A stretch of DNA of 64,000 nucleotides from positions 62,001 through 126,000 of the forward strand of contig NZ_JABMKX010000018.1 of NCBI RefSeq assembly GCF_013204885.1. The letters are read 5' to 3'. This DNA is from Paenibacillus tritici (lineage in GTDB: Bacteria > Bacillota > Bacilli > Paenibacillales > Paenibacillaceae). A program made the translations under genes and the position numbers. Under the pieces are notes generated by a model, which saw only the letters and a list, made by a program, of their open reading frames with translations, made no database searches and was not told the DNA's origin. Positions 1 to 7,938 of the stretch are shown here, in pieces. Each line of letters begins with the position of its first letter. Position 1 is the first letter of the stretch.

Positions 1-1212
1 GCGATCATCCATGATGATCAGGTGCGGATGGCGCATCTGGCGATTGTCGCCAGCCATAGTGTGAACGGCGTAGCGGCGCTGCATACGGAAATCCTGCAGA
101 AGCGTGAAATGCGCCTGTTCAATGAGATGTATCCGCACCGCTTCAATAACAAGACCAACGGCATCACGCACCGCCGCTGGCTGCAGCATGCCAATCCTGA
201 GCTGGCCGGACTGATCAGCGAATCCATTGGCACCCGCTGGATGCATCAGCCCCAGGAGATGATCGGGCTGATCAAGTACAGCGAGGATGCCTCCTTCCAG
301 GAGCAGGTAGCCGCCATCAAACGCCGCAACAAGCTGCATCTGGCGGAGTATATCACCAGTAAGCACGGCATCCAGGTAGACCCGGATTCGATCTTCGACG
401 TTCAGGTGAAGCGCCTGCATGCCTACAAGCGCCAGCTGCTGAACGTGCTTCATATTATGCATCTGTATAATCAGATCAAAGATAATCCTTCGATTAATAT
501 AGTCCCGCGTACCTTCATCTTCGGTGCCAAGGCAGCGCCGAGCTATCATCTGGCCAAACGGGTCATTAAGCTGATTAACACAGTGGCCGATGTGGTAAAC
601 AAAGACCCTGATATTAACGGGAAGATCCGCATCTTCTTCCTGGAGAATTATTCGGTATCTCTGGCGGAGAAGATTATTCCGGCAGCCGATGTAAGTGAGC
701 AGATCTCTACAGCGAGCAAGGAAGCCTCCGGTACCGGGAATATGAAGTTTATGATGAACGGTGCGCTGACCATCGGAACCATGGACGGGGCTAACGTGGA
801 GATGCATGAAATGGTGGGGGATAATAATATGTTCCTGTTCGGCCTCCGGGCAGAGCAGGTGCTCGATTACTACCAATACGGCGGCTACCACGCCCGCGAT
901 ATTTATAATGGCGATGGCCGTGTTAAGGAAGTCCTGGATCAGTTAATCACACCCGGGCCGTTCTGCTCTCATGCCCAGGAGTTCGATACGCTCTTCCAGT
1001 CGCTGATTGACAACAATGATGAATTCTTCGTGCTGAAGGATTTCGCCAGCTATGTGGAGACCCATGTCAAGATTGATCTGGCTTACCGGAATCAGAAGGA
1101 ATGGCTCAAGAAGTCCGTGATCAATATCGGCCATTCCGGCAAATTCTCCAGCGATAATACGATTAGCCGTTACGCCTCCGAGATCTGGCATATCAATCCG
1201 GTACGGCTGTAA
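1..1212 (+). CDS. glgP: Glycogen phosphorylase, C-terminal half (partial)
   Basis: The reading frame is open from base 1, so the gene starts upstream of the window; 403 residues remain of a family usually about 800 long. Glycogen phosphorylase releases glucose-1-phosphate from alpha-1,4-glucan using pyridoxal phosphate in the cytoplasm. The visible part holds the family's PLP-lysine signature EASGTGNMKFMMNG (bases about 721-762) followed by ALTIGTMDGANVE, and earlier KRLHAYKRQLLN and FGAKAAPSYH, all typical of the C-terminal catalytic domain. A strong intrinsic terminator follows the stop. The upstream neighbours, probably other glycogen genes, cannot be seen. The family call is secure; substrate preference (glycogen or maltodextrin) is not. 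Confidence 0.96.
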   Translation, partial: AIIHDDQVRMAHLAIVASHSVNGVAALHTEILQKREMRLFNEMYPHRFNNKTNGITHRRWLQHANPELAGLISESIGTRWMHQPQEMIGLIKYSEDASFQEQVAAIKRRNKLHLAEYITSKHGIQVDPDSIFDVQVKRLHAYKRQLLNVLHIMHLYNQIKDNPSINIVPRTFIFGAKAAPSYHLAKRVIKLINTVADVVNKDPDINGKIRIFFLENYSVSLAEKIIPAADVSEQISTASKEASGTGNMKFMMNGALTIGTMDGANVEMHEMVGDNNMFLFGLRAEQVLDYYQYGGYHARDIYNGDGRVKEVLDQLITPGPFCSHAQEFDTLFQSLIDNNDEFFVLKDFASYVETHVKIDLAYRNQKEWLKKSVINIGHSGKFSSDNTISRYASEIWHINPVRL

Positions 1213-1277
1213 CGCAGGCGCAGCCAGAGGCTGCAGCTTCACAGCTGCAGCTCCGGCCTGAGTAATTACACGTGAAG

Positions 1278-1328
1278 AAGCCGCTCCAGCCCGCAGGAAT
1301 GATTCCTGCGGCGGGGCGGCTTTTTTTC
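1278..1328 (+). terminator. Intrinsic terminator of glgP
   Basis: A stem opens with AAGCCGC and closes with GCGGCTT, with an inner arm pair CCGCAGGAA/TTCCTGCGG around a TGA loop. It is followed by a run of T. It ends glgP and sits between convergent genes. Confidence 0.9.
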
Positions 1329-1363
1329 AGCTTCAGCGCTTCCTTCTGATTATAGAGCAAGAA

Positions 1364-1843
1364 TTACAGTACCTCAGAGACCATGGCTGCGAACCGTTCA
1401 AGGAACCGGCGCTCCTCGTCGTCGAAGCGGTGCTTAAGCGGACTGTCGATATCCAGTACGCCATAGAGGGTGTCTCCTTTGACCAGCGGAACGACAATTT
1501 CGCTATTCGAGGCCGCATCACAGGCAATATGTCCGGGGAAGGCATGAACATCGCCTACGACAAGCGTGCGCCGCTCTGAGGCTGCGGTTCCGCATACGCC
1601 GCGGCCAAGCGGAATGCGGATACAGGCCGGAAGTCCCTGGAAGGGGCCAAGCACCAGCTCTTTGCCGTCATACAAGTAGAAACCGGTCCAATTGGTGTCC
1701 GGTAGAGATAGCTTTAAGAGCGCCGAAGCGTTGGCCAAGTTGGCAATGGCGTTCGGCTCGCCTTCCATAAGTGCCCCGAGCTGGCTTAGAACGGCCTCGA
1801 ACCGTTCACTGCGAGTGCCGTCATAAGGCATAGCTTGAAACAT
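1364..1843 (-). CDS. msrC: GAF-domain free methionine-(R)-sulfoxide reductase
   Basis: 159 residues, essentially one GAF domain, the normal length for fRMsr (B. subtilis YtsP, E. coli MsrC). These enzymes reduce free L-methionine-(R)-sulfoxide with thioredoxin in the cytosol. The three cysteines used by the family are present: C74 (LPACIRIP), C84 (GRGVCGTA) and C108 (HIACDAASNSEIVVP). NWTGFYLYDG and VLDIDSP are also typical. The start is preceded by AGGTGATGCTTC on the coding strand. It is transcribed toward glgP and appears monocistronic. It fits with several other oxidative-damage genes in the window. Confidence is high because the cysteine triad separates this enzyme from ordinary signalling GAF proteins. 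Confidence 0.92.
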   Translation of the reverse strand: MFQAMPYDGTRSERFEAVLSQLGALMEGEPNAIANLANASALLKLSLPDTNWTGFYLYDGKELVLGPFQGLPACIRIPLGRGVCGTAASERRTLVVGDVHAFPGHIACDAASNSEIVVPLVKGDTLYGVLDIDSPLKHRFDDEERRFLERFAAMVSEVL

Positions 1844-2075
1844 GAAGCATCACCTTCCTGTACCTTGAGTCAGTATGAATCCCATAACTGTTAACTATCA
1901 AGATAGTACAGGGAAGCGTTATACGTCAAGCATTTAACGAAGGATTAACAGCTTTTACCGCATAGTGGAATAACAGGAAGAGGTGTGAATTCCTGCAGCG
2001 CTTATGTTTCCGGGAACGCAGGGCAGGGTAATGTTTTTATAAATACAGCAGGCTAGTAGCCAGAAGGAGTGGAAC

Positions 2076-2375
2076 ATGCGCGCCGACGTACAGAACTTGT
2101 TTATTGGAATCCATATGCTTTATTGTGCACATGAGAAGGATCTGACACTGACAGAAATGTTGCCGGAGCTGGAGAATCTGGGATACCGGGTGGCGGAGCG
2201 CGAAGTGAAACAGGAGCTGGAACGGCTGACTCAGGAGAATTTCCTCACGGCCCATGGCGACGCCTATAGTGTTACGGGAACGGGCATTGAAGAATTCAAG
2301 GCGATTCAGGCCAAGCTTGGAGTGCTGTGTACTGAAGTGCTTAAGCCGGTTAAGGCAGCGGGTGCTTCGGGCTAA
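2076..2375 (+). CDS. Small conserved protein of unknown function
   Basis: 99 residues with a good ribosome-binding site (AAGGAG, about 7 nt before the ATG). I do not recognise a named family. The pattern is mostly helical (LTLTEMLPELENLGYRVAE, VKQELERLTQENFL) followed by a short strand-like segment (GDAYSVTGTGIEEFKAIQ), which would fit a small winged-helix-like fold, but no diagnostic motif is present. There is no signal peptide or membrane segment. It stands alone between a divergent fRMsr gene and a GNAT gene. Its coding status is supported by the RBS, the codon pattern and the compact fit in the gap; function is unknown. Confidence 0.75.
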   Translation: MRADVQNLFIGIHMLYCAHEKDLTLTEMLPELENLGYRVAEREVKQELERLTQENFLTAHGDAYSVTGTGIEEFKAIQAKLGVLCTEVLKPVKAAGASG

Positions 2376-2512
2376 GTCTGTACCTGGTATCGGGTGAAAA
2401 CTTGTATTTCGCATAAAGCGGAGCGTCTGACCCTGTGGCAGTAAGCCATACGGTGCAGACGCTATTTTTGCGGAGTTCGTGTATACTTATAAAGGTGAAA
2501 GGGGTCGGAAAC

Positions 2513-3082
2513 ATGTATGTATGCGGCGGTGTGATCCCGGAATTAAGCGGACGAAATGTACGGCTGCGGGCAATGGCTGCCGCAGATGCGCCGGCCCTGC
2601 TGGGGATCTGGAGTCATTCTGAGGTGGCTCCCTGGCTGGATGGGCCGCCTCTGTCTTCAGTTGAGGATGCGGAAGCGCTGATTGCTCTGCTGACAGAGTG
2701 GGCCGCGGAGGAAGAAAGCCTGCGCTGGAGCATCCTCGGACCGGATGGCGTTGTCATCGGGAGCTGCGGGTATAACCACTGGCAGCTGGAGGGCGCCTAC
2801 CGGGGGGAGATCGGATTTGAGCTGTCACCGGCGGTCATGCGGCGGGGATATATGCGGGAAGCGCTGGAGCTGATGCTGGAATTCGGCTTCCGGAGCATGG
2901 GGCTGAACCGGATTGAAGCCATCTGCATCCCGGATAATCTCCGGGCGCAGAGACTGCTCGCGGGGCTTGGCTTCCGGCAGGAGGGGCTGCTGCGGCAGTA
3001 CCGGCATACGGCTTCCGGCTACCAGGATGTACAGATGTATTCCCTGCTGCAGGGAGAGGCTGGCGCAGGACGGAGAACATAG
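2513..3082 (+). CDS. GNAT N-acetyltransferase, RimJ/RimL type
   Basis: 189 residues from the ATG at 2513, preceded by AAAGGGG-like sequence; an upstream in-frame start at 2435 has no RBS and would add unconserved residues. The sequence carries the GNAT acetyl-CoA region (FELSPAVMRRGYMREAL) and the C-terminal block GLNRIEAICIPDNLRAQRLLAGLGF, typical of the Acetyltransf_3 (ribosomal-protein alanine acetyltransferase-like) subfamily. The actual acceptor could be a protein N-terminus, an amine or an antibiotic. The gene ends 9 bp before the MFS exporter gene, so the two are probably cotranscribed. Confidence 0.88.
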   Translation: MYVCGGVIPELSGRNVRLRAMAAADAPALLGIWSHSEVAPWLDGPPLSSVEDAEALIALLTEWAAEEESLRWSILGPDGVVIGSCGYNHWQLEGAYRGEIGFELSPAVMRRGYMREALELMLEFGFRSMGLNRIEAICIPDNLRAQRLLAGLGFRQEGLLRQYRHTASGYQDVQMYSLLQGEAGAGRRT

Positions 3083-3091
3083 AGAGAGGGT

Positions 3092-4606
3092 ATGGGTTCA
3101 TTGAAGTCACCGGGGGAAATGGAACGGAAGTTAATATTGACGGGCGTATTGCTGGCTACTTTTCTGGCAGCGATTGAAGGGACAGTGACCGGGCCTGCGG
3201 GGCCGGCTATTGTAGGGGATTTCCAGGGGATGCAGTGGTTAAGCTGGATCTTCACAGCCTATCTGCTGGCGATGGCGGTTACCACGCCTATTTTTGGCAA
3301 GCTTAGTGATTTGATCGGGCGTAAGCCCGTGTTCATTGGCGGGGCAGTGGTGTTTTTGGCCGGCTCGCTGTTATGCGGTGTGTCGCAGAGTATGGAGCAG
3401 CTGATTATTTTCCGGGGGATACAGGGGATCGGTGCCGGGGCGCTGATTCCGATGACCTTTACCATTATTGGGGACATCTACAGCATCAAGGAACGGGCGA
3501 AGACCCAGGGGCTGCTTAGCTCGGTATGGGGGATTTCTTCCCTGGTCGGGCCGCTGCTTGGCGGTTATGTAGTCGATTATTTAAGCTGGCGCTGGGTGTT
3601 CGTATTCAATTTGCCGTTTGGCCTGCTGTCGATTATATTCATCTCGCGGTATCTGAAGGAAGAGAAGGTCCGCCGCAAGACGAAGATTGATGTTGCCGGA
3701 GTGCTGCTGTTCGCTGCGGGGATGGGTGCGCTGCTCTTCGGTCTTACGACTGGAGGACAGAGTCTCGCCTGGACGTCTCCGCTGCTGCTGGCGATTCTCC
3801 TGGCAGCGGTCCTGCTGCTGGTGGTGTTCCTGTTCGTGGAGCGCCGGGCTCCTGAGCCGATGCTGCCGCTGGAGTTGTTCTCTATCCGTAATATTGCAGT
3901 CTCTACGGGAGCGAATCTGCTGGTCAGCACCTTGATTATCGGCCTGTCTACTTATGTTCCGCTGTGGGTGCAGGGCGTATTCGGCAAAAGCGCGGCCCTC
4001 TCCGGCCTGCTCCTGGCACCGATGTCGGTCGGCTGGATGCTGGGCTCCATCGCTGGCGGACGGATGATTCTGCGGGCGGGCTCCCGCCGGACGGGAATGC
4101 TGGGGCTGTCACTGATCGTTGTCGCAGCAGTGGGGCTTACGCTGATGAATGCAGAGTCCTCCCAGCTGCTGCTGCTGATCCTGATGCTGTTCTGCGGGGT
4201 GGGCTTCGGCTATGCTTCAACCGTCTTCACGATTATCGCCCAGTCCTCCGTGCAGCACGAGCAGCGCGGGGCCTCCACGGCACTGAATACCTTCACCCGC
4301 TCACTCGGGCAGACGGTGGGGGTGGCTATCTTCGGTTCCTGGCTGAACTTCAATATTGACCGGAGGCTGGCCGAAGAGCCTGGAGCTGCTGCCTCCGGGG
4401 CGGATATTAATCAGCTGCTTAACCCGCATAGCGGGAGCGCCTTGTCCGGGGAAGCCTGGAGTAGTCTGCAAGGTGCTCTGGAAGGCGGTCTGCATTCCCT
4501 CTTCATTGTCATGGCGGCGTTTGCTGTGATATCTCTGGTCATCTCGGCGGGCCTGGATAAAGGGGTGCCCTCGATTCAAGAGGTACGCACCCCCTCCAAG
4601 CAATAG
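3092..4606 (+). CDS. MFS multidrug exporter, DHA2 (EmrB/QacA) family, 14 TM
   Basis: 504 residues, the normal length of the 14-helix drug:H+ antiporter family. Motif A is seen as GKLSDLIGRKPVF, and motif C-like sequence as GPLLGGYVVDYLSWRWVFVFNLP. It probably exports hydrophobic drugs or cationic compounds across the membrane in exchange for protons. The ATG at 3092 has AGAGAGGG just upstream; a second in-frame ATG at 3119 has poorer spacing. It follows the GNAT gene by 9 bp. A MarR regulator lies convergent downstream, beyond a shared terminator; whether it controls this gene is unknown. Substrate cannot be read from the sequence. Confidence 0.92.
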   Translation: MGSLKSPGEMERKLILTGVLLATFLAAIEGTVTGPAGPAIVGDFQGMQWLSWIFTAYLLAMAVTTPIFGKLSDLIGRKPVFIGGAVVFLAGSLLCGVSQSMEQLIIFRGIQGIGAGALIPMTFTIIGDIYSIKERAKTQGLLSSVWGISSLVGPLLGGYVVDYLSWRWVFVFNLPFGLLSIIFISRYLKEEKVRRKTKIDVAGVLLFAAGMGALLFGLTTGGQSLAWTSPLLLAILLAAVLLLVVFLFVERRAPEPMLPLELFSIRNIAVSTGANLLVSTLIIGLSTYVPLWVQGVFGKSAALSGLLLAPMSVGWMLGSIAGGRMILRAGSRRTGMLGLSLIVVAAVGLTLMNAESSQLLLLILMLFCGVGFGYASTVFTIIAQSSVQHEQRGASTALNTFTRSLGQTVGVAIFGSWLNFNIDRRLAEEPGAAASGADINQLLNPHSGSALSGEAWSSLQGALEGGLHSLFIVMAAFAVISLVISAGLDKGVPSIQEVRTPSKQ

Positions 4607-4630
4607 CCCTTAACATTCTGTTGTATGCCA

Positions 4631-4669
4631 AAAACGGCTGCGCGATCCCGGGGGATGCGCAGCCGTTTC
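4631..4669 (+). terminator. Bidirectional terminator between MFS and marR genes
   Basis: A 12-bp perfect stem AAACGGCTGCGC/GCGCAGCCGTTT around a GC-rich loop, with T on one side and A on the other, lying between convergent genes. Confidence 0.8.
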
Positions 4670-4730
4670 TACTTGATGTCTATCGGGCACTATAGTGAAT
4701 AGATTCACAACCGCTCATGCCTTAATTAGC

Positions 4731-5198
4731 TTATTTGCGTGGAAGCGGGGAGAGCTTCTCGGCCTGTAGGCCCATCTTCTTCAGGAGAACAATCATCTGT
4801 TCCTTCTCTTCATCGCTCAGTCCGCTGAAGGCAAGGTGCAGACGTTCCGAATATTTCGGATACATCTGATTCATCAGACGTTCGCCCTCTGTAGTCAGCT
4901 CGGCAAAAATAACACGGCGGTCACTCGGGCAAGGCTTACGCTGCAGGTAGCCGCGTTCTTCCAGCTTGTCGATGACATAAGTGACGTTGCCGCTCTGCAG
5001 CAGCAGCTTGGCACCGATCTGCTGGATCGGCTGTGGTCCCTTGTAATAGAGAACCTCCATTACGGCGAAGGCCGTAGGGTTGAAGCCCTCAATCTTGCTT
5101 CCGGTGACGGCATGCTCGTTAATGCTCTTGAAAGACTTGGCAAAAACCCGGTACAAATGCAGTGTCAACTGAGTATCGCGTTCATAGGATTGTATCAT
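4731..5198 (-). CDS. MarR-family transcriptional regulator
   Basis: 155 residues with a winged helix-turn-helix: FAVMEVLYYKGPQPIQQIGAKLLL, then recognition helix SGNVTYVIDKLEERGYL and wing KPCPSDRRVIFAELT. The DRR in the wing is the classic MarR signature. Such proteins are dimeric repressors released by small ligands or oxidants. A single cysteine (KPCPSD) sits in the wing, but redox sensing is not demonstrated. The gene is convergent with the MFS exporter and divergent from ecsA, so neither is an obvious target from arrangement alone. Confidence 0.92.
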   Translation of the reverse strand: MIQSYERDTQLTLHLYRVFAKSFKSINEHAVTGSKIEGFNPTAFAVMEVLYYKGPQPIQQIGAKLLLQSGNVTYVIDKLEERGYLQRKPCPSDRRVIFAELTTEGERLMNQMYPKYSERLHLAFSGLSDEEKEQMIVLLKKMGLQAEKLSPLPRK

Positions 5199-5451
5199 GC
5201 TTCTCCACCTCTATTGTTAATCGTACGGGCTTAACCGCACGGTTTGGAATACTTTCCTTCCATATCTAGCTTTACAATACGTCAAACAAAGAATGAAGAA
5301 CATGTCATTTGTCACAATAAGCACACTTTTAATTATAAAAAATTGAACAATCTTTTGAAGGTGCGGGTGAAGGTGAATTTTTTTGCAGCAAAGGCCGGTG
5401 TGGTGTTATGATCGCATTACTATGAAGGTTATTTAGGAGATGGAGATTGAT

Positions 5452-6243
5452 ATGGAACAGACAGAGGGCTCAGAGGGACTGCGGACCGGGAAGCGGAAAG
5501 AGGACCTGATCAGCAAGTATTACGAAGAGGATGAGGACGACGAGGGTATCGTGCTTGATGTGGTGATTGAGGAAGCGGGCTATGAGGCAGGCGATATCCG
5601 GATATCGGGAATTTCCTTCCAGGTGCGGAAGGGCGAGCTGCTTGGACTGATCGGACCGAACGGAGCCGGCAAAAGCACAACAATCAAGACGCTGCTCGGT
5701 CTCCTGAAGCATGCCAAGGCCCGGGTGAAGCTTGGCGGCGAGAACCAGTCCTATGCCTACGTGCCGGAGCAGCCGGTATTCTACGAGGACCTTACGCTGT
5801 GGGAGCATCTGGATCTGGCTGCCGCTGCCTATGGCCTCAGCTATGAAACCTTCGAGTCCACAGCGGAGAAGCTGCTGGTACAGTTCGGTATGACTAATGT
5901 GCGTAATGATCTGCCGGCGGGCTTCTCCAAAGGGATGAAGCAGAAGATGATGCTGATGTTAGGCTTCCTGGTGCAGCCTGATGTATATATCGTGGATGAG
6001 CCGTTCATCGGGCTTGATCCCAGAGCGACCAAGGACTTCCTGCGTTTGCTTGAAGCGGAACGGGAACGCGGAGCCGGTGTGCTGATGTCCACGCATGTTC
6101 TGGATACAGCAGAGCGGATCTGCGATAACTTTGTACTGATCTCCGGAGGCCGGATTGCTGCCGAAGGCACACTGGAGGCTATACGCGTGGAGGCAGGGCT
6201 GCCGGAGGGGTCGTTGTTTGATTGCTTCGACGAATTAACATGA
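5452..6243 (+). CDS. ecsA: ABC transporter ATP-binding protein EcsA
   Basis: 263 residues from ATG 5452, chosen because GGAG lies 6 nt upstream; the in-frame ATG at 5440 overlaps an AGGAGA with almost no spacing. Walker A is GPNGAGKST (residues 68-76), the signature is FSKGMKQKM, Walker B YIVDEPFIGLDP and the H-loop STHVLDTAE. The signature variant and the neighbour identify EcsA, which with EcsB affects protein secretion, intramembrane proteolysis and competence in B. subtilis. Residues 1-45 form an extra N-terminal segment with an acidic run (EEDEDDE). It is translationally coupled to ecsB by an ATGA overlap. No ecsC follows. Confidence 0.92.
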   Translation: MEQTEGSEGLRTGKRKEDLISKYYEEDEDDEGIVLDVVIEEAGYEAGDIRISGISFQVRKGELLGLIGPNGAGKSTTIKTLLGLLKHAKARVKLGGENQSYAYVPEQPVFYEDLTLWEHLDLAAAAYGLSYETFESTAEKLLVQFGMTNVRNDLPAGFSKGMKQKMMLMLGFLVQPDVYIVDEPFIGLDPRATKDFLRLLEAERERGAGVLMSTHVLDTAERICDNFVLISGGRIAAEGTLEAIRVEAGLPEGSLFDCFDELT

Positions 6244-7490
6244 GCCGGAATTCATTTGCGTTCCCTACGGCAGGCAGCCTCTTCCGGCGCAGGCTGGCCT
6301 CCCATTTCCGCGAGCAGACCAATATTATCCGTACGGCGGTAGACTGGACCGTGCTGCTGTATATCATCATCCCGGGGGGCTTGCTTGGCGGACGCTTCTA
6401 CTATGGCTTCTGGAAGGGGGAGCTTCCCGCCTGGTTCAGCCATATACCGTATATTCTTGTGCCTTCACTGCTGGCTGTTCTGCTGGCTACCGGAGGGATT
6501 GTGCTGCTGCTGCAGGAGGGGGATCTGCTGTTCCTGCGGCAGCGGCAGAGCTGGATACGCACGATCATCAGGCGGGGCATGCTCTATAGCCTGACCGTAA
6601 CGGCGCTGAAGGTAGTGGTAATCTTCGGTGTTCTGCTTCCGTTCCTGATTCGCGGCTATGGTCTAAGCGCGGCAGGGGTCTACGGTCTGCTGGCGCTGAC
6701 CATAACCTGCGGCTCTGCCGTTAAGTTGCTGGGCCATCTCGTCAAGGTGCAGCGGCAGGGCTTCCGGCGGCGGCTGTGGCTGATACCGGCAGTAGCCCTG
6801 CCGTGCGGGATCTACCTGCGCCTGGCCCTCTTCTGGAAGGACAGCCCGGCGCTGCTGTTCATTGCTGCCGCCGTATACGCGGCAGTGACAGTCTGGGCAT
6901 TCAGCGTCCGTCTGCGTCTGCGCGGCACCTTCATGAATGATGTGCGCGAAGACTACCGGCAGCGGATGAAGATTGCAGCGATTCTGCTGCGCAGGGTGCT
7001 GGACAAGCCGCGGCCAACGCGGTATAAGCCGTGGATCTTCCGCAAATCGCAGCCGCTGCTGGCCTCGAAGGAATCGGAGGGCCGCTTCGCGGCGGCAGCG
7101 ATTAAGGCAATGCTGCGTAATCCGGCGCACTTCAAGCTCTATCTGTCGTTCACCGGGGTGGCGCTAGTGGCCATCTTTATTGTACCGGTCGTGCTGAAGT
7201 GGCTGTTATACGTTGTACTGACGAGCCTGATGGCCTATTGGCTGTCTTCCTTCTGGCTGCTTTTCTCCGGCGATGAGTATATCGGCATTCTGCCATTCAC
7301 CAAAGTGCAGAAGGCGGATGCGGGCACCAAGGTGATGCCGATTCTGTTAATGCCCTTTGCGGTCCTGTGTTCTGCGCTTGTCTGCATTCCGGCTTATGGC
7401 TGGTGGGGAGTGCTGATCTTCATCCCCGTAGGTGCTGCGGCAGGAATCTGGATCGGCCGCATCTTCAGTGCGTTTAAATTTGCAAGATAA
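6240..7490 (+). CDS. ecsB: ABC transporter membrane subunit EcsB
   Basis: 416 residues from the ATG at 6240, which overlaps the ecsA stop in the sequence ATGA; a TTG 18 bp upstream is in frame but less likely. The protein has several hydrophobic segments (for example WTVLLYIIIPGGLLGG, ILVPSLLAVLLATGGIVLLL and, near the C-terminus, VMPILLMPFAVLCSALVCIP) separated by basic cytoplasmic loops, and the N-terminal RRLASHFREQ of the EcsB family. Its length is close to B. subtilis EcsB (about 408). With EcsA it forms a putative ABC exporter whose substrate is not established. The gene ends 10 bp before a truncated IS element, which occupies the place where ecsC is found in B. subtilis. Confidence 0.9.
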   Translation: MSRNSFAFPTAGSLFRRRLASHFREQTNIIRTAVDWTVLLYIIIPGGLLGGRFYYGFWKGELPAWFSHIPYILVPSLLAVLLATGGIVLLLQEGDLLFLRQRQSWIRTIIRRGMLYSLTVTALKVVVIFGVLLPFLIRGYGLSAAGVYGLLALTITCGSAVKLLGHLVKVQRQGFRRRLWLIPAVALPCGIYLRLALFWKDSPALLFIAAAVYAAVTVWAFSVRLRLRGTFMNDVREDYRQRMKIAAILLRRVLDKPRPTRYKPWIFRKSQPLLASKESEGRFAAAAIKAMLRNPAHFKLYLSFTGVALVAIFIVPVVLKWLLYVVLTSLMAYWLSSFWLLFSGDEYIGILPFTKVQKADAGTKVMPILLMPFAVLCSALVCIPAYGWWGVLIFIPVGAAAGIWIGRIFSAFKFAR

Positions 7491-7500
7491 CGGAAACAAG

Positions 7501-7915
7501 GGGCTGTCCCATAAGCCATGAAGTGGCTACTTGGGACAGCCCTCTATTTTGGAGTAAGGTCGACGGGGGCGCTTGGGTGGACGCTGCGTGAACGGACCGA
7601 TGTTCCAATCGCTGTGGTCTCCAGATTTTTTGGATTCACCTTTGAGGTGAAAATCCGGAGACCAAGGCGACCGCTGCCGCTTTTCCACATTCGTTCCGTC
7701 CTCTCCGCTGTGTGAGCGGGATACGAAACCCCTTTTTCAAACACAAAAGAAATCGCCTTTTTGGTTAAATGGAGGTACTACCCAACCATTTCAAAAGGAG
7801 CGATTTCTTTGTGCATTATATAGTTCATGGACCCACTTTGCTTGCCAAAGGACCTCGAAGAAGGGATTTCTTCCACTTCCTCGTTCGAGTCGTGAATGCC
7901 GCGGTCAACTGTAAT
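7501..7915 (+). mobile_element. IS1182-type element remnant, copy 1 (left end, leader and 5' transposase)
   Basis: About 415 bp share order and sequence with the remnant at 38707-39260. It starts with a near-perfect hairpin (GGGCTGTCCCA/TGGGACAGCCC, 7501-7542). A leader with a long hairpin at 7609-7670 follows, then an AAAGGAG ribosome site and the first codons of a transposase. The 3' part of the element is missing; homology stops about 24 bp before the stop codon of the opposite-strand gene. Assignment to IS1182 rests on copy 2, whose peptide PGGGVTATTPKMLTKV, RIYSSRQIAKAVRE and RQRPDFR-like end match that family. Confidence 0.8.
7809..7915 (+). pseudogene. Truncated, frameshifted IS1182-type transposase fragment
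   Basis: After AAAGGAG, a TTG-started frame meets TAG at codon 5 and then continues as MDPLCLPKDLEEGIS. A frameshift follows, and the next frame reads HFLVRVVNAAVN, which matches the continuation expected for the family (LP.DLEE....HLVR.VN.AVN). The fragment covers only about the first 35 codons. It cannot make an active transposase. Confidence 0.75.
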
Positions 7916-7938
7916 CCTTTCAGCTAAATCGCTATAGC

